DNA of 64,000 nucleotides from Gymnorhina tibicen (Eukaryota > Chordata > Aves > Passeriformes > Artamidae): positions 434,001-498,000 of the forward strand of contig VXAZ01006807.1 of assembly GCA_013399875.1 (NCBI GenBank), read 5' to 3'. Made by a program: the position numbers and the translations under genes. Below the pieces are notes generated by a model. It was not told where the DNA came from, did no database searches, and saw only the letters and a list, made by a program, of their open reading frames with translations. Positions 1 to 12,100 of the stretch are shown in pieces. Position 1 is the stretch's first letter, and every line of letters begins with the position of its first letter.

Positions 1-16
1 TACAGCAATTCTTTAC

Positions 17-140
17 CTGGTGGGTAAACCAAAGCCACGTGGTCTCCATCCTGTAAATGTCCCCTCTCCATCAGCATGACAGCTATCTTCTCAGCTCGTT
101 TATGCAGCTGGACACATGTCAGCGAGTTGGCTATTGTTCC
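17..140 (-). CDS. DIP2C: DIP2C exon w22: FLD2 (last exon in window)
   Basis: 124 bases, phase 0 in, phase 1 out, residues 906-946. Reads [40 protein letters not shown] and [11 protein letters not shown] repeats the GDRVTLVFPN pattern that FLD1 shows in w6/w7, evidence of the ancient tandem domain duplication. The exon breaks fall at different points in the two copies (after GDR in FLD1, after YPP in FLD2). Donor GTAAAG lies at 11-16 and the gene continues below position 1. Confidence 0.95.
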
Positions 141-3100
141 CTGCACAGGAGGAAAGATAAATGTCACAGGAGATAACGTGATGTGCTGAAACTCTATTTC
201 CCTCTTCACCTTAGAAGCTGCGGGATGAGGGGCAGCCACAATATGTCATGCAGTCAACTTAAAATATGGAAACATTCGGCCTTAGGCCAAACTGTAGTTG
301 GAAGGAAAAAAGACGTTTGTAAGGCAGAGGAATATTCTTTGTTCCTTTCTCTGTACCTTCTGCCCTCAACAGTGTTTCTGCCCCAACCAAGGCAGTACAG
401 CAGTGTGCTAACGTCCTGCCCCTGTAACCTGGACTTCCCTTGCTACACAGGCAGCATTCCTGCTGCAGCCAGGGAAGCGCCTTTATGGTCTCTGTAGCAA
501 ACTGGAGCATCTGTGGAGAGCAATTCTGAAAATTGCATTTTCTTGTCTGCACGCTGGAGTGGAGCCAAATGGCCCAGCAGAAATACTTTAAAGACAAAAG
601 ACAAAAGACACAGGGCAAAACAATACTTTGTGACAGAGAAAAGAATTAGTCTGGAACAAAAGATAAGCACTTATATTGCATATAAATGAAAGAGAGAAGA
701 AAGGCATTTGTTAAATTTGAATAAGTCTGGTCAGCATGAGCTTGGCATTTTTGAAGCACTTCAAACAGTGCAAATCCAAAATTAAAACAGTCAGTGTTTT
801 AAATTGAATGAGTGTTACAGTTCTTGCACTTCCTAAATATATATGTGTGTGTATGTGTGTGTGTACATATATACAAACACAAATACACATTTAGAAAAAT
901 ATATACATCTGTATCATGAAATTCACTACCTCTGCAGGCAGACACCTCAGAAATCTAAAAATGAAGGTACAGGACAGACTGGTTGCACCTAGAGCTGGTC
1001 AGGCCAGGTCTGGGCTGGAAGAAAGGGACAGGGCAGTATGGGAAGGGCTGCATCTTGGCTTGTGTACTTGTTCTGTGGAAAAAGAGGAATTCGGTCTCCA
1101 GTACTCCTGTGACATGCCTGGCACCTATCACAAGCACAAAGTTCACTTTAAAAAAAGTGATTCTGAAAAAATTGGGGGAAAAAAGGTAAGAATATGTGAA
1201 TATGTACACATACACTAAAGCAGAGCATACAAACACACACACTAAAATAGAACAGTGCATCAAAATACAATGTAATACAATAAAAAAATATTGCATCACT
1301 ATCCTTATTAATTAAGAGAGAAAGCAAGAAGGTCTAGTGTTTTAAAGAAATGTATTTTATGCTCTATTTTAACAAGGCAAGGAATAAAAAGCATTTGTTC
1401 TGATGCTGGTTTCTATCCACCACCACCCCACACACCGCTGCAATGTTTCCTGCCCAGGCTGCAGAGAGGAGTGTGCCAAAGGGCAAGCCCTGCCCACGGT
1501 GCCACGTTACCAGGATCACCTGGCATTCACAGACTTCATTACAAACTGTCAACAAAGAGCACAACCCAACGGAAAATAAAGTGGACAAAGTCAGGGCTCA
1601 GCATTCCTCTTCATCATCCTCAGCAACCACACTCACTGAACTGCAGCCCAGGCAACTTTAATCGGTCTTTTGATCAATGTGGAGACCATTTCACTAAGAA
1701 AGCTTCCTCTAAAGACATATGCGACTCCACGGATGCTAGACCAGAGATGACTTCCATCTGTCCAGCCTTGAGTATGCCAAAGCAGCCTGAGGTCTGGCTG
1801 TTCTGCCACTGCAGACCTGTCAGGAGGAACATACTTAAACTCTCAATTTCTTCTTTCAAGAAATTGCCTGTTTGCATGGTTATGAGAAGAAGGACCCTTT
1901 ATATCTCCCCACACACCAGAAGCATAGGTCCTACCAACAGACAGGGAACTGCTGCAAATCATGTGAATTTGTGCAAAGCTTGTTTACATATAAGAATTCT
2001 GGCACTTGCTGCCTGTGAACCAATGGGAAGTCACTGTTTATATGAACTGTAGGGAAGGAGAATCCTGTTGCAAGCATCAGACAGCTACTCCCTTTGGGCC
2101 TTTAATGAGCTATCCTGAAATGTAAAAGTGTTGCAATCCTTCATGACACACACTAAAAATAATGTACTGCACTAATTCTGAAATATTTCAAATTCTCAAA
2201 GCTTGGATTACAGGAAAACACTAATCTCAGTGGACTTTTATTAGTCATCCACTGCAGGATGCCTGAATGTTTTAGAACAAAGTGTACAGACAATGTCCAA
2301 GGAAGACAAAATAGGAAAAGTTACGAATCAGAACTAAAATTCAAGATGGGCAATAAAACTTGCCTAGGGCAAACTCCAACAAACTTGTCATCCCTTTCTA
2401 TAAAATATTAATTCTCTCCAAAAAGCATTACATCTTTTAAAGAAATTTCGTATGATAAGATACTCTTCACTAACAGAAAAACTATTTCAAAATCCAACTA
2501 TTCTTCACTTCTATGGAATGAGAATTTGTTTTGTTAATCCTTGTTTTGCACATTGTATCCTTACTTCCCACTGTTTGAACCTTTCTTCTGGCATGGGAAG
2601 TTTGGCTTTATTTAAAGCTCAAAAGAAATGGTCTTGTGTGGAAGAGATGGGATAGTACATATCAACTCTTTCTCACAGCATCTTTGCTCCTAACTTACAG
2701 GACACAGCAATGCAATACTTTAATGGTGTAATATCGAACTTATAAACAGCATTGCCTCTCAAGATTCCTACTTTGCCATAAAAAAATACATTACTACTTC
2801 ACTATTTATCTGTCAGGTTTCACATCTTCACAAATATGAGCTATTAATTTGAATTTTTTAAAAAGTTATTTAATGACTCACTGATAGCCTCAAACTGAAC
2901 TCTGTACCAGCACTGTAAAATGGAGAAGCACATTCTTTAAATACTGTAAGTGGTGATTTCACAGAGGTTCACAAATTACTGGAGGCTTAAGAACCCATTC
3001 AAGTTGCATAAAGACCACAGTGGGCTGAGACAACATCAGGGAATAGCAGGGAATAGCACCAGGGAATACTCTGGGGAATAGCACTATTCCAGGCCTCCCC

Positions 3101-6100
3101 TCTCCTGGAGACTCTCACACACTATGTATGTTACCCAGATTTGATAGATGTGTGTAGATGTACTGTGATGGAATGGTTTGAAACCAAACTTTAATTCTCT
3201 CTGTGGTCTTGAGAATTATTGGTTTGTCATCTGTAATCTGTAATCATCCAGGAAGTCAAGAAGTTACTCTACAGAAAGCAAGGAGGTTTTACTCTTAGCA
3301 AAGCCAAGTTCTGCACTCGTCACTCTCATTAACTCAATTTTAGCAAGCAATGAAATGCTGTGCCAGCCTGGCACCCCATGTAGGTTATGCAGAGAGATTT
3401 ATTAGTGATCCTCTGCAGATTTGACTGTATTCTGGACATACATTTTCTTCTCTTCACCTCCTTTCCTCATTCTCACACCTCCCCCAGATGGTCCAATGTC
3501 AAAAACAACAGCCAATGCTTTATTTAGGGAAAATGCTTTGGTTTTGCCAAGCCTGTGTTTTTCAAATTGGAAATCAGGATGGTGAGCAGTATTAAAAACT
3601 GTTATTCAGCACAGGGACAGATTTGAAACAGATTCAACAGTATTGAAACAGATCTGCAGTGTCAGCTCACACACAACATGTATGTGGTGGAAAAAGAAAT
3701 GAGAAATGTGTAAGGCACACTGTCTGATACAAAAGCAATCTATATCTTGACAACTGGCAATGGTTATTCTCTTTTCCTTTCTGCCTCAGTGAACATTAAA
3801 TATAACAGCTGAGCATTAGTGGGAAAAGGAAGAGAAAGGTCACATCCAGCCACAGCACAAGCAGGCGCTGCTGAAATCCCAGTGTGCCTTTTCCAAGCCT
3901 GTTGGAGCCATGGCCTGAGCTTCTTACCCTGCAGTTGAGCAGAGTGTAGAGCACATGGTCAGGGGTGGTCTGAGCTCTCCACTGCAACACCTCCGACAGG
4001 AACAGGAACTGCAATAAAGCAGAGTGACAGTCACGACACCAAACAACTTCTTGGCTTTAAAATCCAGGTCACAGGACCCAGAAGCACTAAACAGGAATTA
4101 ATTCTCTTGTCGTCACACATTTATAGCAAGGTGCTTTTGCGTGGTAGCAGTGGCCTCTCTGGAAGTGAAGCCACTGCTGGGATGATGATATATTACTGTA
4201 TATACTTCCAAAGCAATAACACAGCTCTTACTGATCCCTCTGAATTTAAGCGCTATTTAATTCTTTAGCTTCCTCTCTTTTTCTTACTGTAAATACATAA
4301 GTAATTATATAGTTTAGAATTTACTAATTTAATTACTCACATAAACTCCCAAAAGAGCTGAATTTCAATTTAATTTTCCAGGATTGAAATAACAACAAAT
4401 AAGGTTAGTACCATATATGTAAACAAAATTCTCTGGATTCCACTTGAGCTCGTAAAAATTATATAATAGAGGGTGATTTCTGGAAGAAGCCCCATTAACG
4501 CTTCCCACCACATTTTTTCTGTTGTCCCATGTAAATTTATTTCAAAAAATCCATAAAAATGAAACGCAGTGACCTCTCCTCACGTCTACTTCATATTTAT
4601 CTGTAAAGGAGGTTCTGAAATATTAAATATATGCATTAATTAAAAATAAGACATCAAAACCTTTTGTAATAATAATAATAGCAATCATCATCATCCATCA
4701 TATCTCTGTACTGCTAAGTGTCCTGATGTCAACCATCTGATGTTAACTCCATATATGTATGAAGGTAACTATATGATGTTAAATATAAGCTATAACAGAA
4801 AAGTTTAGCTTACCTTTCTGGCCTGGTCATTATCTTCTATTTGCCCCAAATCTCTACCGCTGGCCTGTGCAATTCTTTTTCCAGAGACCAAGTTCCCCAC
4901 CATCACAGAGGCAGGGCCAATTTCTAGAATAAAGCAGAAATATGCAAACTGCAATAAAAATTCTTTGCTTGTGGATGAAAATTCATGTGATTTCTCTTGC
5001 ATTACATGATGTTTTCCTCACTGCCGTCACAAAACCAAACCTTGAGCACATCTCTGATGATACAAACTTTGGTTGTGGACCAGAAGTGGTTGGAAGATAT
5101 GCAGGGCTGGATTCATCCTCTCAAAACACGTCTCATTTAGCATGGGCTCTCCACAGCCAGAGACACATCTTGTCTTGATATGATGAATCTTTGGAAAATT
5201 TAGCTCCTACTGTAGGCCTACCCATTCAAGTGCCTCAAAACAGAGGGACAACATTCCGATTTCCCTCTCTGGTTCCCTGGGCTAAGTTGCATCTGTATTA
5301 GGACTTCTGTAATGCTTTAGACATGAAGTGACAGGGATTAGGAAGGCACATGGTGCATATGATAAAATATATGCAAGCCCTCTAGAATAAGATCAAGAGT
5401 GAAGATAAACAACTTCAGAAGAAAAGAAGATGTCATGGCTGACACTTCTCCATGAGGTGGATTTCACTGATGTTCTGTTGCTGCCATTAGGGGACAATAC
5501 CTGTCTCACAGATACCTTTTAAGCTGATGTTGGCATTTGTGTTCTGCTTCTCCAGCGTGGGTTACTGATCAACTGCAATTGATACCAGGCTTTACTTCTA
5601 GTCTATGATGTCCAAGTGATCGTTTGTGGTGTAAGTAACCAGACAATGTACAATCAAAAGCACCTACAGGCTTCTCTGCTTTAAAATTATAAAAGCAATG
5701 CCCTCGGGGTATGTCACAACAACACAAAATGGGAGAATGTGATGCTATCAGTTTTGTTTCTGTGGTCCTGTTTCCTGTGGTTTTACCACAGTATTATTTA
5801 ATGTATGCATAACATATCTGTAACAATCTCCATTGATTCTATTTTGTGGTGCAGCAATAAGGAAATACCGAAGTGAGCACTGCAGTAAAAGGCCTCATTG
5901 CTTTCATTAAGTTTGTGCAAGTCACTGTTAACCTCTGACATTCCCAGTATCCACAAACTGAGATTATGGTTTTGATTCTGAAACATTTGTCCAAAGGTTT
6001 TAAAAAAAGGTGGTGATTTAGGCAAACTTGCACTGAGTTCATGATGGATAGTCTCCATATTCGAGACCCAGAGAGCAAACCCACTTCTAATTCCAAGATG

Positions 6101-9100
6101 TTTTTCAAAGTGGAAAATAACCAACACTTAGTCTAATGTAGCTGAATTCAAGTCTCAAGCCTGAGGCTACACATCCAGAACCCCTTGAAATTAATCTGAG
6201 TACTAAAATCTGCAATTGGATTCAAAGGCAAAAATTTGTTAAAGTTTGCTTGTACACTGGGCACGAATAAGCAGTGACTGGACTGCAGCAGGCTACAAGG
6301 GCTTTCTTGGTCTCTTGAGACAGTGCCTTCCTGTACCGTTCCACCCAACACTCTTCACGAAGACGCAGAACTTCTGAAGAACCATCTTAAAACTAGTTAG
6401 GGTTTTCCCTCTAATATACCCTCTGTAAGAGTATTATAGAATCTCCCCACTCAGGTCGGGGATTAAACCACTCATTCTTTGGTTTAATTTATTCTTAACC
6501 TTTTTAAGTATTTGCTCTTCCAACACTGTTATTTAGTATCAACAGTCCTCTTCCTCTCTGTTTCTGTTTTAGTGTACAAACTCAGCTTTCAAAATAAGCC
6601 AAGATTTTATCTTTCTCTGGTTTGGTCTCAGTCCATCCTCTTTAAACATAACTGAAGCGGAATTTATTAAGAACTCCAGGTGTGGTCTCAGCAGTGCCTT
6701 GTAAAGAGTGATAAAAATGTCATCTTTATGGAATTAGCATTTTCCCTTGCACTCTCTGTGAAGGTGCTTCTAGCTTCTGGCAACACCAACGATGTCCTTG
6801 ACACACACGGAATATTTAAGAGGAAAGCTGATCAAGCTGATCCTCACCTGCACCAGCAATTACTCGATTTTGCTCCATTCCAGTACCACAAACACACAGC
6901 ATGAAGTCAGAGCCCCTTTGCCTTCACTCCTCTTACCTGGTTGCTTTTGCCGTGGCTTAGGCAGGTTTGTTACGCAGGTGTGGGGACACATCAGCACGTT
7001 ACAGGGATGCAGAGATCCTTCCAGGAAGAGCTGTTTGGTTTCTGACAGGTGTATCCCTCCCAGCGGCGTCTTGGGAAGCGTGTTTGCTGGGACAAGTGCT
7101 AGGCAGTAGACTCCCACTTGATGAATACTGTCAATTGCCTAAAAAAACACACAGGAAGTCGATTGTAATGAAAGGCTAATTTTTCATCATTCTAATTCTG
7201 TTCTGAATTACTGCATAAAACAGCCCTAATAATTAACTGGCAATGGAAAGACACTTCAGCTATGTCAGTGATAAGGAGGTTCTTTTCACTGGGAACAGGT
7301 GGATGGAAATGTTGTTACACTCATTCCAGCAGATAAAGAAGCAACCAAAAACCTGGTGATAAATACACACAAATCTATTAGGAAATGCTACCTTGTTATC
7401 CCTCTTAAGCACACATTAGTAGCAGATATCCTGGAGATTTATTACAAAAATGGGTTGGCAGACCACATGAAATTGCTTTTAATCTGTGCACTTCTCAGAG
7501 CTAAAGTTCAAAGGACTCTTATCAACTTAATACCCAGTCCATCTTTCTGAGCAAGGCAAAATTTCAAATAACCCCTATACCTAATGATGTACATAGCTTG
7601 TGAATTTTTAAAACTTTTTTATAAGGCAATAACTGTTTCATTCCCTGATCACAGTGTAAAAGACTTTCAGGCAGGAATGGGAAATTCATATAACTATGAA
7701 ACTATCCACTTGAAAAAAATCTTTTGGACAAAAACCTGAAAAAGAAGCATCTTTGAATCGTATAGCACCCATATTCGCTGCCTGACAAGTTAATGAAACT
7801 GCATAACTTTCAAGAAAATTGTAGCATACAGTATCTACGTAATTTATTGAGTTAAATATGAATATCATGAATACCCATGTACTTAGATTTTGATTCCATA
7901 GAAATTTGACAGAGTTATTTTCCTTATAATGGTAACAAAAATTGCAGCAATGGTGTTAAAAAACCAACTTCAGACATTTACGCAAACTGTGAAACAAATT
8001 AAACAGCATCTCTAATGAGTAGCTAAATGTTCAAAAATATAATTTACTTGTCTTGCTTTTTAATTTTAAACTGTGAGAAAAGTGAATTGATATGTGTGCT
8101 GCCTTGAAGATACAATCTATACTCTGAGAATCAAATAATCACTTACAGTTATATACGTACTAAAGTGCAGACTAAAAAATTACTGATTACTTCTACAGAC
8201 TAAGCAATGCTTTGCTTTTGGCTTCTGTTCACTCCATTTCTTATTGATTTGACTGCAAAATTTCATAAGAAAGAATAATAAAGCGGTGACTCATTTAAAA
8301 ACATTGGAATTTTAGCAGTAGTAGCTCTCAAAGCAGAATTGGAAGACCTTGCTTCTGGTCTACAGACACCACCCGAAAGATCAGCAAGAGTGAAATATTT
8401 ATGGCAGCCAACACACAATGTGTCATGTTTCTGGGAGAAACCATCATAACCACCATAATCATAATGTTATTTGTAGGTTCTGAAAAGCAGTGATAAATCA
8501 TGGGATCCTCTCCTGACATCAGTTTGAGGGAAAACCATCACAGGGCAAGTACCCACTTTTACTCAAACATAAAACTCCATGGCTCCTACAGCCAGTGAGT
8601 GGAAAGCAATACCCAGCTAGGGTGGGATGAGGGGTGTGTGCAATGATTCCGCAGTAACTTCTGAACTGTCTCTGAGAGCTACATCTGCTACACGAGGCCA
8701 CATAAAATATCATGTGTCATTCAAATCTGTCACCTTTCACACCTTTGCATTTGGCATATTTCTGAAGCAGGGAATGACTTTGTCACAAGGATGACAAATG
8801 GTGAACTGAGCCTTAAAATTTTGAGGGAGAAGAGTACCAGTCAGTTTTAATACTGCTGGCATTTATGCCTCTTGATGAGATGGCTTGGTTTTTGTAATGA
8901 CTCTGTCCAGCCAGAAACAAACAGTATCTGAAATCCCTGTCCCTCTCTTTCATTGTGAAAATGGACAAGATATACCTAAACTTGTGCAAAGTCCAGACTG
9001 CTGTGTTGTTTGAGCTGAGAAAACATCTCGTTCTGACACAATTCTCTGGGTAAACACTCTCCAGTGCTGCAGTAGGTCTCCTGGCTTTACTTAGTCCTGT

Positions 9101-12100
9101 CAAGTCCTGGCACTGGTAAAATGAACATCCAGCCTGCCAGTACAGGAACCACAACCCTGCCTGAAGGGTCAGATCAGTCTGCAGCAGATGAGTACCTAGG
9201 ATCTGTCTGACTGAACTGCTGGGTGATCTGGGATCTTCACCCTTCTACTCTCAAGAAACTCCATCCCCAGGTTGACCACTCCCTCCCAACCATCCCTCTG
9301 CTAAAGCCCACAGATGCAGTCCAGCATAGTCCCACAGGCAGAGCAGTTCTACCATCCTTCAGCTCCCTGCCAAGGGGCAGGATGGGTCAGGAGAGTCAGA
9401 ATATGTGCAAACCACTGGAAAAAAGGGTTCTGCAAATCAAGACAGCTCAACTGCAGGGAAGAGACGGCAAGGCACAGCAGAAGCAGGCAGTGCAGGGCAG
9501 GGCTGGCACAGGGCAGCACTCACAGGCTATCAGACAACTCACAAGTAGCATTAGAATCAAGTAGCAATTTGATAGAGTTTGTTATCATGGACTTCACTGA
9601 GAGTCATGACACAGGCTGTGATACTGTTATGTTGTGCCTCACTGGCAGATGATTCAGATACAGCTGGTTACCACTTCCTGACATCTGTCATTAAAACTCT
9701 GATTGGGAAGAGACACAGAACATCCCACATGTTCCTGGCTTCTGTCCTTAATTTCTGCTCTCAGCTGTGGTGGAAACAGAAACTTCTTGTTCACATACTG
9801 GTGCACGCCAGAGTTGCAGGCTTCACATGTGGGTGATGAAAGCAGCCACACGTGTGTACTTTGATACATGGCCTACTATTCTCAGACACTGCTGGGACTT
9901 GATCAGACTTGGAATAATAGGGCTGACTCTTGGCAGGAGTAGTGGGGGACAGGATTCCCGCAGTTTTCAGTATGGAATTCTACTGGCTATGACTGTGTAA
10001 GACATTAGTTCTGCAAAAGTCGCAAAGATGCTCAGCTGACTAAACAGGACAAGTGCTAAGTCCAGAGTTTCAGCCCTTTTGGGAGCCTGCTACTTGACAA
10101 AAATAATCAAAGCGTGGGCAATCCAAAGCCTTTTCTTCTACAATAGTTGCCCTAGGTGCTACTAGGTGTTTCAAAGGCTTTCTGTGTGATGGCAAGCTAC
10201 AAGTTCTAGCTTTTCTTGGTATTAATTTAGATCTACTGTGAATATGAGATGCCTCTAACTGTATGAAATGTAGCTGTCTTTAGAATCAAGAGAGCAGATA
10301 AGCCTATCTTGAGAGGGATGAAAGCTTATTTGTTCAGTTTCTTGAAGGATACAGTAGATAGATTCCCTTTGTTATTCAGTACCATGGAATGATGAATAAA
10401 AACATCTCTGAATTGTGTGGGATGTTTTTGTTTGGCTCTTAGGTAAAGCAAAAAATATGTTAGCAATATATTTACTGAGAAGAGTCCTTGCAAAAGGACA
10501 GAAAGGAAGGTAGGAAAGGGAAGTAGAAGTAAAAGGAGACCAACTGTAGACAGAGTTGAGACCACAAGGTAGCAACAAACAGACTTAATCTGACTACATC
10601 TCCATTAAATCTATTGCTTTGAGTGTGAATTGGCTTAACCACAGAGATGGAGGAGATGGAAGATGACCCTGTCTAAAGTATCTAAATTTTTTATGTGGAG
10701 ACATTAGAGTTGAAAAAAACCTGAGTATAGTATTGATATTGCTGTAACTTGGGCTTCCTAATGCTTTGAGAAGATCAGAATTCTTCAGCACACAGTAGCA
10801 TTCATCTTCTGGTCAAACTGTCAGACACCATCACCAAAGTGGGATCACCACAGTGCCCTGCACGATTCACCAGACTGCTGGAATGGGATTCTTTGCAATC
10901 TTCTCTGAGAAGATAACCTCACTGTAGATACCTAGATCTGAGCTAATCAATCACTTCCCTTCATTTCAGTGGAGGGAAATTGGGATTTTTAGGCCGAGTT
11001 TCATTCAGTTTATTTTAGCTATCCACATGGTACGCTAGAAATACATAATTCCCTCCCACCCATTTAAAAAAATAAATCTGGGTGAGGCCAACTCTGTACC
11101 CATGCTTATAACTGTTTAGTAAGAGACTCTGGTAGCTTTTGACAGTAAGAGTATATAATGTACCCATTCATTCCCCTTTCGAAGTAATGAGTGACTATAT
11201 CCTTATAAACCATATGCTACTCTCTCATTGCTATTATTTACTTCAATTCATTCCTGTTTTCTTGTAGCATTTTGATTAGGAAAAGATCACTCTCCAGGTG
11301 TGTGCAGACCAGATAGGAACTGTCACTCAGAAGAATCTCATTTTGTGCTCATTAAGAGCAAGTGCAACTGAAGGTAGATTCACAATTACTCAAAGACAAA
11401 TGTCAGTTACCTCAGGGGTCTGAAAGATCAATGAAAAGAATATAAAGCAAGAAAAAAAATAGCTTCCAAACGAACATATAGAGCATTACCTGGAGAACTC
11501 TACTCATCCACTGAAAACTGTCTTCTTCTGTGGAATCTGGCCTTTGCTCAGCAACAATAACTATCCTTTCATCGTGCAGCACGCTCACGGAAAACACTGC
11601 TATTCTATAGGAGGAGAGAAGAGTATTTAGTGCCAGGACAGAGAGAAAAACCTGTCTTCTACATTAATCTTCTATAACTACAATTTCTTTGTTTATTAGT
11701 TAGACTCCTGGTGTGTCAATTACTAAAATATTTATGGGGAAAAAGATACAGGAACAGTTTTGGTTAAGTTCTGGAGTAGAAACAGCAGGCTTTGTTCTGG
11801 AGTCATGTATATACAAGCGTGATGTCAGAGCAGGACTGAGAAGTGAACATTCTTGGAATAAGAAAAGCAGTAAATTTGGGTCACACCAAGGTTGTTGCTA
11901 AGCTGTTATATAACAGCCAGCATGAGCACCTTCCTTGGCCCCAGCTTAGAAGAAAGTAATTGCAGCATCACTTTGTGAGAGGTCTGACGTGATGGAGTGT
12001 GAGCACATGCTCTTGCATGAGGCTCTTCAGAAGTTTCAGATGTCTCCTGTTCAGTTTCAGCACATGAGGAAGGTCACACAAGGAACCGCTTTCACATTCA

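Larger units (their letters stand above)
141..3927 (-). other. Intron w21-w22 (3,787 bases)
   Basis: GT-AG intron, phase 0. Contains a TG/TA microsatellite (836-875), a small GGGAATAGCA repeat with an inverted repeat (3039-3090) and a 193-codon plus frame (1471-2052) with no recognisable family. Confidence 0.87.

Noticed and set aside
1471..2052. 193-codon plus-strand frame in intron w21-w22
   Set aside because: His/Ser/Cys-rich without a family resemblance, overlapped by another frame. Kept only as a note in the intron entry.
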